This document shows, one piece after another, positions 42,667-49,505 of a DNA stretch of 64,000 nucleotides. The position numbers and the translations under genes are program-made. Under the pieces are notes generated by a model that worked only from the letters and a program-made list of their open reading frames with translations, had not been told where the DNA came from and made no database searches. The stretch is from Saprospiraceae bacterium (lineage in GTDB: Bacteria > Bacteroidota > Bacteroidia > Chitinophagales > Saprospiraceae): assembly GCA_016719855.1 (NCBI GenBank), contig JADJYH010000007.1:124001-188000 (forward strand), read 5' to 3'. How positions within the stretch are numbered: the first letter of the stretch is position 1; every line of letters begins with the position of its first letter.

Positions 42667-44172
42667 ATGCATCCGGAAAAGACAAAGAAGGTCGCCGCCA
42701 TTGCCAACCAGTTCATTCAACATGCGCGATACAAGCTCACGCCCCGAGAGCAAAAGCTCATCCTCTACATGGCCACGCTGCTACGCCCGGAGGACAGCGA
42801 CTTCGAGACCTACCTTGTGCCAGTGTCCGAAATCGAGTACATCCTGAAATCGGACGAGTCCAAAAAACACGGCTCCTTCTACGAGCGCCTTGACGACCTC
42901 CTCGATAGCATCACTGATAAAAAAATCACTTTTCCCACTGACTTCACCGTGGACGGCCACCGCCTCCGCGGCCATATCAACTGGGTAGCCGGAGCAGTGC
43001 CAAAGTACGACGAGCACGGCGTGCTCTGCGTTGAATTTGGTTTTTCACCTCAGATGAAGCCCTTTCTACTTGGCCTCAAGGAGCGGTTCACTCGGTTCGA
43101 GTTCCTTGAAGTGGCGAAGATGAAGAGCGGCTTCAGCATCCGTATTTACCAGATGTGCAAGGCATATTATTTTGAAAATATCCGGCATGGGCGCAACGTG
43201 TTTGCCGCAAACATCAAAGATTTCAAGTCAAGGCTGGGCATTTCCGACAAGTACCCCGATTTCCGCAACTTCCGCCGCAAGGTGCTGGATGTGGCCAGGG
43301 ACGAAATCAACGAAAAAACACACCTCAAGATTGAATACGATTTTATCAAAAAAGGACGCAGCATCACCGACCTCCGCATCGTCATCAACGAAAAGACCGA
43401 CTTCAATCCAGAGTCGGAAGCAGCGGAAGCGCCAGTGGAGGCAACCAAGAAAAAGACCGGGAAGCCTGCAAACGACCTCCAAACCCGCATCGAATCACTG
43501 ACCGAGGCGCAGCGCCGCGCCTTCAACACGCTGACCGAATACGGTGTCAGCATGGTCTTCGCCCTCGACGAGGTGCTGCCCATCATCAAGGGCAGCGAAC
43601 TGTTCGGTTACGAGGACTATTTCGTGCTGTTCATGCTCGCCTTTTTTGAAAAAAAGACCAACGTTAAAGGGCCGAAAGAAAAAGTCAAGGCGTTTGCGGG
43701 GTGGGTAACCAACCGCCGCTTCGAAGAGGCCAACCTATACGCCCAACTGCTCGAACAAGTGGTTTCGCGCAAAAAAAGCCTCAAGGACGACGAGCGCATC
43801 AACCGAGAGCGCGCAAAAAACATCACTGCCGCCGATTTCCGCCAATTGCTCGAAGAAGAAAAATCCATCGGAAAGACGATGGAGCCTGCATTTTCCTTGC
43901 AAAAAAAAGCCGCCAACCAGGCCAGTCGGATGAGCAGGGTAGGGGAGGGCGCCGACCTTTTTACCCCAACGGCCAAGCAGGATGCTCCCCCAAAAGAGAA
44001 GGCTGTTTTCAGTTTTGACATTTTCAAAAAGGAACATGCCGACGTTTACAAACGCATCCACAAGGAACGCAAGGATGCGTTTGAAAACTTCAAAACGGCA
44101 TCCAACTATAAGCTACTGCTTGAGAACAGCGTGCAAGCCTACTGCGAGCAGTGGTTCAAACAACAACAATAA
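42667..44172 (+). CDS. Replication initiator protein, Rep_3 (RepB) family
   Basis: A 501-residue protein. Residues about 8-240 hold two winged-helix domains of the Rep_3 family: AAIANQFIQHARYKLTPREQKLILYMATLLRPEDSDFETY (WH1) and KSGFSIRIYQMCKAYYFENIRHGRNVFAANIKDFKSRLGISDKYPDFRNFRRKVLDVARDEINEKTHLKIEYDFIKKGRSITDLRIVI (WH2). Rep binds iterons to open the origin and is usually autoregulated. The remaining ~260 residues are an extra helical, Lys/Glu-rich extension with a further conserved-looking segment (ESLTEAQRRAFNTLTEYGVSMVFALDEVL). That extension is long for the family, whose members usually have 250-400 residues. The iteron array lies directly upstream. Confidence 0.92.
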   Translation: MHPEKTKKVAAIANQFIQHARYKLTPREQKLILYMATLLRPEDSDFETYLVPVSEIEYILKSDESKKHGSFYERLDDLLDSITDKKITFPTDFTVDGHRLRGHINWVAGAVPKYDEHGVLCVEFGFSPQMKPFLLGLKERFTRFEFLEVAKMKSGFSIRIYQMCKAYYFENIRHGRNVFAANIKDFKSRLGISDKYPDFRNFRRKVLDVARDEINEKTHLKIEYDFIKKGRSITDLRIVINEKTDFNPESEAAEAPVEATKKKTGKPANDLQTRIESLTEAQRRAFNTLTEYGVSMVFALDEVLPIIKGSELFGYEDYFVLFMLAFFEKKTNVKGPKEKVKAFAGWVTNRRFEEANLYAQLLEQVVSRKKSLKDDERINRERAKNITAADFRQLLEEEKSIGKTMEPAFSLQKKAANQASRMSRVGEGADLFTPTAKQDAPPKEKAVFSFDIFKKEHADVYKRIHKERKDAFENFKTASNYKLLLENSVQAYCEQWFKQQQ

Positions 44173-44179
44173 TCGGTCG

Positions 44180-44235
44180 GAGGTATGAAATGTGCGAGTC
44201 ACCAAGCACCTCATACCTCATACCTCATACCTGAC
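44180..44235. repeat. Short tandem CTCATACC repeat with inverted arm
   Basis: GGAGGTATGA near 44180-44189 faces three tandem CTCATACC units (44210-44233). It fills the gap between the Rep stop and the RluA start. Confidence 0.6.
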
Positions 44236-44237
44236 TC

Positions 44238-44910
44238 ATGCTTCCAATCCTCTTCGAAGACAACTATCTCCTCGCCGTCAACAAGCCACCGGGCATGCAG
44301 TCCGACAAAGACAAGTGGCGGCATCCCAGTGCAGAGGTGGAGGTGACCGTTTATTTCAAAATTACCTATCCCCTGAAAAAGCAGCTTGCCGCCGTGATGA
44401 CCCATCGCCTCGACCGGGCGGTGAGCGGGGTGCTACTGTTTGCAAAAACACCCGCTGCCATCAAGTCGCTCGGCTCACAGTTTGAGGGGCGGACTGTGGG
44501 CAAGTTCTACCTCGCCATTCTTGAAAAATGCCCCCCGCAGGACGAGGGCGAACTGGTCCATTGGCTTAAAAAAGACGACGAGCACAAGCGCGCAATCATC
44601 GTCAATCCGCACACGAAGGCATCGAAAGAATGCCGCCTACTCTACAAGGTTTTGCAAAAAAAAGGAAGGGAAATGCCTCGTGGAAATCGAGCTGCTAACC
44701 GGGCGCTACCACCAGATACGGGTGCAAATGGCCACCATCGGCTGCCCCGTGCTCGGCGATGAAAAATACGGCGCAAAGCCCATAAAATCAGACGTTTCCA
44801 TGATTGGCCTACATGCCCATCGCCTCGTTTTCGACCACCCGAAGACGGGGGAGCGGATGGAGATAACTACTCCGCCACCCAATTTGGGGGAGTGGAGCAA
44901 CTGGAAATGA
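44238..44910 (+). CDS. RluA-family RNA pseudouridine synthase (frameshift)
   Basis: Converts uridine to pseudouridine in rRNA or tRNA. Starts MLPILFEDNYLLAVNKPPGMQSDKD, the RluA signature, with the catalytic Asp D59 in MTHRLDRAVSGVLLFAKT. Within an A8 run near 44660 the frame changes, so YKVLQKK continues as EGKCLVEIELLTGRYHQIRVQMATIGCPVLGDEKYGAK, the expected C-terminal motif (GRxHQIRxHxAxxGxPxxGDxxYG). Removing one A restores a 224-residue protein. It has no N-terminal S4 domain. Convergent with the GH5-like gene. Confidence 0.85.
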
Positions 44911-44916
44911 AAAGAG

Positions 44917-44947
44917 GCTGGTTGATATGAATCAACCAGCCCCTTTT
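44917..44947. terminator. Bidirectional rho-independent terminator
   Basis: GGCTGGTTGAT (44917-44927), 3-nt loop, ATCAACCAGCC (44931-44941), with T4 on the right and A3-4 on the left. It lies between the convergent pseudouridine synthase and GH5-like genes. Confidence 0.85.
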
Positions 44948-44979
44948 GTTTTTAGTCTTCGGAAATGACCATGTTGTGG

Positions 44980-47895
44980 TCATTCTACCACCAGCTTCTC
45001 CACCTTCACCCAATCCCCTGCTCGGCACTCCACGAGGTAAGTGCCCGGTGCAAGCGCTCCCACTTCGATGGCTTCCCGCACCGCCATCACAGGCAGGTTA
45101 TTTTGGTAAATGGTTTTCACCGACCGTCCCTGCGCATCCATCAAACGGAGCGTGAGCGGAGCCGCTTTTTCCAACGAAACCTCCGCGAAGCTGCGCGCAG
45201 TGGCCGGGTTGGGCGACAGGCGGATGGTGTTGCTGGCAGCTATTTCGCCAGCGGCGGAAAACGTAGAAGCCTCCACGCCGTACCACAGCGTCTGGTCAAC
45301 CGACTGGTCAACGTTCACCAGAAACTTGCTAGGCGACACGGGTACGTACAACGTGAAACTGCTCTCCTCGCCTGTCGGCGAAAGTGGGTAAATGCGCAGG
45401 CTGTTCGTGCCAACGGGTGTGGTGAGTTCAAACGAGAGTTGCATCGGGAACAGCTCGGTGGGCTGCTGGCCCCAGCCGTTGTTGACGCTGTTGCCCTGCC
45501 AGGTCATGTTCGTGTTCTTGATTTTGGAGGAAATGGTCAGCACGCATTCCGCCGACTCCTCAATGGGTTTGTCATTCAGTGACAGGAGGCTGACGGCGGC
45601 GAAGTCGTTGCCCGAAAGCACCTTCAGCGGCCCAGCCTCGTGCGGCCCGTTTTCGTTCACGAAGCCGCAGATGCTGACAAACTGCGGCGTTACCGTTTTC
45701 AAAATGCCTGTTTCAGCATCAACGCTCGTCTCGCCCGTGGAGGTAGTGGCTTGCAACCCCGGCCCAGCGGGCAGTACGCTGAAATCGGGCGCTCCCGTCC
45801 CATCGAACCCAGCGGTGCGGATGGCCGTGGTCAGCGCCAACCGGCTGTTGTAGGGCAGGTGGGTGCCCCAGCGGCCAGCGTTGTCGGTGAGGGGCACTTG
45901 GTTCAGCATGTAGTCCTTCGAGTAGGTGATTTCAAGTGGGTTACTTGCTGCCGAAATCAGCCCGTTGCGGTAAGCGTAGGCGTACATTGGCGACAGCGCC
46001 ATCTGCGCCGAGTTGCGGTTGAGGAGGTAAAAATCCTCGACCATGTCTTTTTCCCATTCCTCAAAATCGTTGTTGTACTCGTAAAACACGATGGCGTCGG
46101 CATCGTGGAACGCGCCGTAGGCCGCCATCCAGGGCATCATTTCCACTTCGTAACGGTTGGGGAAGGCGTGGTAATATTGGCTCAGCGTGAATGGTTTGCC
46201 CTTCATGGCCAAGCCGCTGAACAGCTCGTTGGGCGTCGTCCACCAGTCGCTTTTCACCATCGGAGTGTTCATGATTTCCCAGTTCCAATTCGTGCCATCA
46301 TAATACCAGGCGGGGTAGTCCCACAGGCCGTGGTCGTCCACGTAGTCCATGTCCTGGTGGGTGAAAACATCGGAAGGGCCGCCCAGTGAATTGGAGCCGG
46401 AGATGGGCACTTGCACGCCGAGTTCGTTGCGGAGGTAGTCGCGCATTTCCATGAAATAATTGCGCTGGAGCGCAAGGTAAAACTCCGTCATGTCGGCCAC
46501 ACGGGGAAGAGTGTAGTCCAGCCGCTCGCCGTAGATGATGCGCCGGAAGTTGCCACTGGCAAGGCTCTCGCCGAGGATGACGCCCGTTGCGCCAGCGTCG
46601 GCGAGGCTCATTTTGTCAAAATAAAAATTGCCAAGCTGGTTCTCAAAGCTGAAGGCGAAGCGCACGAAGTCGGCGTTGTCCTCCGGTGCGATGAAGGTGT
46701 AGCTGAACTCCTGCCACTGCGGCGTGAGGCTAATCTGTTTGCTGCCGTACCATGTCCAGGGGTCGAGGTTGCGCATGGTGTAGGCGTAGATGGTGGCGGG
46801 CTGTTCGGCCCGGGCGGCGAAGTGGACGGTGTAGGTCTTGCCCGCCTCCACGCTCAGGTTTTCTTGCTTGAACTGAATATGCCAGCCCGTGCCCGTCACG
46901 TTGGTCACACTGACGAGGGCGCAATCTTGCCCCTCGAAGGGATTGGTTTGCACGATGCTGAGGGTAGCGGCAGCGGCGTCGTGAAGTTCGAGCTTCCAAT
47001 CGCCGTTGGGGTTTCCGTTTTCGAAGTTGTTGTCGAGCAATTGCTGGTTGGAGCCGGGGGTGCTGGCGTTGTCGTTCCAAGCTGTGGCGAGGGACGCTTG
47101 GTTGGCGTACTTGTTTTGCAAAAACTGGTTCCAACGCAGGTCGAGCGTGTCGCAGTGGCGCTGCATGAGCATTCCGTCATTCGAAAAATGCTGGAGGCGG
47201 TCGCCGCGCCAGTAGCTGTACAGGCTGTTTTCGTCGGTGATTTCGACCATTGCCATCACGGGGTCGTCGGTGAGGGCCAGGCCCGTGTACAGGCTGACCG
47301 GCGTGAGCAACTGCTGGGCATACTGCTTTTGCAGCGCAATCAGTTGTCGGTCAAAAATGGTCACAGCCTTGCCAGCGTCCTGGATGCTGTCGGCGTTGAG
47401 CACCCCGTCGCCTGCTTGAAACCGGCGCTCCACGTGCAGGTTGATGTTGGCGTAAATGCCCTGCTGCTTCAGTTGTGCCAGGAAGTAGTGCAGCTTGTCG
47501 AGCGTGAAGAAGTTGAGCACCTGCGTGGTGTTGGAGTTTGGGTAAAAAATGGAGCCATCGTCGCCCGCCCAGGTATTGTCCATGCCGTTGAATCGGACGA
47601 GGTTGATGCCCAACTTGCGCATCCGGGCGGCCACCCACGGCGCTTTATTTTTTTTGGGAAAACAAGCGCCGTTCGTAACGTTCACCCCCCAAAAACGCAG
47701 CCGCTCGCCGCCTGCCTCGAAGTGGCCGTCCATGCTCACGCCCACGAAATCGGTGATGGGCTGCTTCGCAAATTCGGGCAGGAAACGCTGTGCCGTGCTG
47801 TCGCCGGGCGGCATGTAAAAATGGAAGCCGTCGTCGAAGTTTTGGGCTTGGAGCGAAATGGAAAGCAGGAGCAGGAATGGTAAAACGGTGCGCAT
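44980..47895 (-). CDS. Secreted GH5-like glycoside hydrolase with T9SS sorting domain
   Basis: A 971-residue protein from the ATG at 47895 (MRTVLPFLLLLSISLQAQ, signal peptide). Residues about 20-300 resemble a GH5-type TIM barrel (FWGVNVTNGACFPKKNKAPWVAARMRKLGINLVRFNGMDNTW), with a likely acid/base Glu E222 in VEITDENSLYSYW. Residues about 300-440 look like a carbohydrate-binding jelly roll (NGDWKLELHDAAAATLSIVQTNPFEGQDCALVSV). A later catalytic-type segment DADAIVFYEYNND lies near 590. The last ~80 residues (RLSPNPATARSFAEVSLEKA ... LAPGTYLVECRAGDWVKVEKLVV) are a type IX sorting domain. Probably a surface or secreted polysaccharide-degrading enzyme; the substrate is unknown. Confidence 0.85.
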   Translation of the reverse strand: MRTVLPFLLLLSISLQAQNFDDGFHFYMPPGDSTAQRFLPEFAKQPITDFVGVSMDGHFEAGGERLRFWGVNVTNGACFPKKNKAPWVAARMRKLGINLVRFNGMDNTWAGDDGSIFYPNSNTTQVLNFFTLDKLHYFLAQLKQQGIYANINLHVERRFQAGDGVLNADSIQDAGKAVTIFDRQLIALQKQYAQQLLTPVSLYTGLALTDDPVMAMVEITDENSLYSYWRGDRLQHFSNDGMLMQRHCDTLDLRWNQFLQNKYANQASLATAWNDNASTPGSNQQLLDNNFENGNPNGDWKLELHDAAAATLSIVQTNPFEGQDCALVSVTNVTGTGWHIQFKQENLSVEAGKTYTVHFAARAEQPATIYAYTMRNLDPWTWYGSKQISLTPQWQEFSYTFIAPEDNADFVRFAFSFENQLGNFYFDKMSLADAGATGVILGESLASGNFRRIIYGERLDYTLPRVADMTEFYLALQRNYFMEMRDYLRNELGVQVPISGSNSLGGPSDVFTHQDMDYVDDHGLWDYPAWYYDGTNWNWEIMNTPMVKSDWWTTPNELFSGLAMKGKPFTLSQYYHAFPNRYEVEMMPWMAAYGAFHDADAIVFYEYNNDFEEWEKDMVEDFYLLNRNSAQMALSPMYAYAYRNGLISAASNPLEITYSKDYMLNQVPLTDNAGRWGTHLPYNSRLALTTAIRTAGFDGTGAPDFSVLPAGPGLQATTSTGETSVDAETGILKTVTPQFVSICGFVNENGPHEAGPLKVLSGNDFAAVSLLSLNDKPIEESAECVLTISSKIKNTNMTWQGNSVNNGWGQQPTELFPMQLSFELTTPVGTNSLRIYPLSPTGEESSFTLYVPVSPSKFLVNVDQSVDQTLWYGVEASTFSAAGEIAASNTIRLSPNPATARSFAEVSLEKAAPLTLRLMDAQGRSVKTIYQNNLPVMAVREAIEVGALAPGTYLVECRAGDWVKVEKLVVE

Positions 47896-47980
47896 GTCGG
47901 TGTGGGTTTGGTGGAATGATGAACCAGGAACTGTTTGGCAAAAGTCCGGTTTTGAATTAACTTTGGTAAAAAATTTAACA

Positions 47981-48601
47981 ATGGAAGTAGCCGCTGTCAT
48001 CAAAGAACGAAGAAACCTGCGAAAACCCTGCCGGAGGAGTTTGTTTACGAAACCCTTGCCGGGCGGGTGTTTTACCGCAAAGGCTACCGCGATGTGCTGA
48101 ACAAAACAAAAACCATTGAAGAAATTATGGGATCCAGCGGACTACAATCTATCATCGTCAGCTACTTGATGATCGGTGATGGTCAATGCTGAGGTGGAAA
48201 AGCCGCTGCTTTGCAACGCAAATTGGCCTCCTTGAGCCACCGGGCAACAATCCTGCGACGGGTGGATATTGGAGCCGACTTCCGTTCTCACCCCCGACTT
48301 GGTGGATATTCACTATGTGAATGTCCCCGCAAAAATCTTTATAGAAGTGGACATCCGTGCCGATGTGGAAGACCTCGGCGAAACCGGCTACATCACCCTG
48401 AAAACGAACGAGTTGTTCAAGTTCGGGCGCCGAAGGTCTTCTGGGTTTTGTCAAGGGCTGAAAAGTCATCGTCGGGCGAAGAACGGCGAAAATCAGGGTA
48501 CTTGGGTCGGAATCGAGGATACCGAAGTGCTGGACGGCGTAACCTTCAACATTGGCAAATACCTCGCCCAGAAAGGCATCAACCCGCTTGGAAAGGGCTG
48601 A
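47981..48601 (+). pseudogene. Broken Uma2-family gene with a patatin-derived insert
   Basis: The start reads MEVAAVIKERRN and, after a shift near 48030, LPEEFVYETLAGRVFYRKGYRDVLNKTKTIEEIMGSSGLQSIIVSYLMIG, the N-terminus of a Uma2 (PD-(D/E)XK-like, DUF820) protein. From about 48290 it resumes as SVLTPDLVDIHYVNVPAKIFIEVDIRADVEDLGETGYITLKTNELFKFG and, with two compensating shifts, ends TEVLDGVTFNIGKYLAQKGINPL. Between them, 48178-48283 matches the adjacent patatin gene (48770-48872) instead of Uma2. The central catalytic part is therefore replaced. Another, intact Uma2 gene lies at 59811. Confidence 0.8.
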
Positions 48602-48608
48602 AACGAGC

Positions 48609-49391
48609 CTACTCATCCCTCAACAGCGCCTCCAACTCGCCCGCTTTGCGTGGCGCCCTGTACCCAATCTCGAACATTTCATCAAAATGCGCCCGGTCGA
48701 AAGTGCCGAACGCCGCCAGTTCGTGCGGGGCGATGACCACGTTGCACAGGTGGTACTTGTGTATCGAGTGATGGTGGATGCTGAGGTGGAAAAGCCGCTC
48801 CATCACCGCCAAGGTGTTCTTGATGTCGCCGGGCTGCAAGTCCTTGAACGGGTGGACGTTGGAGCCGACGATCAGCTCGCACTCGCCCGTGAGCGGCTCC
48901 ACGGGGAAGTTGTTCAGCGCCCCGCCGTCGGTGTAGAGCTGACCCTCGATTTCCATCGGAGTGAACATCACCGGGAAAGCCGCAGAGGCCAGTACTGGCC
49001 TGATGAGTTGTCCGTGCGAAAAGGTGCGCTGCCTGCCACGAACCATGTCCGTGGCCGTAACGTAGAGCTTTTTTTTCAAGGCTGAAAAATCGTCGTCGGG
49101 CAAAAACTCCTTTAGAATTGGGTAAAACTTGTCGGAATCAATGAAGCCAGGCTTGCGCGTGGCGAAGTGTCCGATTTTGAAAATGGAGGTTGTCTTGAAA
49201 AAGTCGAGGATGGTACTGATGGAGTGCCCTGCCGCCCGTAGCGCCCCGACCAGCGCCCCGGCGCTCGTGCCGGAAATGGCTACTGGTTCGATGCCGATTT
49301 CTTCCAAAACTTGAAGCAGGCCAAGGTGCGCAACACCGCGTACACCGCCGCCGGAGAGCACAAGGCCGATAGTTGGGGATATTTTTTTCAT
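48609..49391 (-). CDS. Patatin-like phospholipase
   Basis: A 260-residue serine hydrolase: oxyanion loop LSGGGVRGVAHLG (residues 12-24), nucleophile S43 in GTSAG, catalytic D155 in DGGALNNFPV. The Ser-Asp dyad and DGG motif are complete. Patatins hydrolyse acyl chains from phospholipids; the RssA/YchK-type short bacterial form is cytoplasmic (no signal peptide is seen). A ~105-bp segment of its 3' half (48770-48872) has a diverged copy inside the neighbouring broken Uma2 gene, which is convergent with it. Confidence 0.92.
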   Translation of the reverse strand: MKKISPTIGLVLSGGGVRGVAHLGLLQVLEEIGIEPVAISGTSAGALVGALRAAGHSISTILDFFKTTSIFKIGHFATRKPGFIDSDKFYPILKEFLPDDDFSALKKKLYVTATDMVRGRQRTFSHGQLIRPVLASAAFPVMFTPMEIEGQLYTDGGALNNFPVEPLTGECELIVGSNVHPFKDLQPGDIKNTLAVMERLFHLSIHHHSIHKYHLCNVVIAPHELAAFGTFDRAHFDEMFEIGYRAPRKAGELEALLRDE

Positions 49392-49505
49392 GGGGTAAAA
49401 TTCTTAAAAAAAACGCACTTGCCCTAAATAAATACGGCGGTGCGCACCAGTGCGCACCGCCGACTATCAGAATTTAAACAGTTGAAAATAAAGGATTTAT
49501 ATGTT

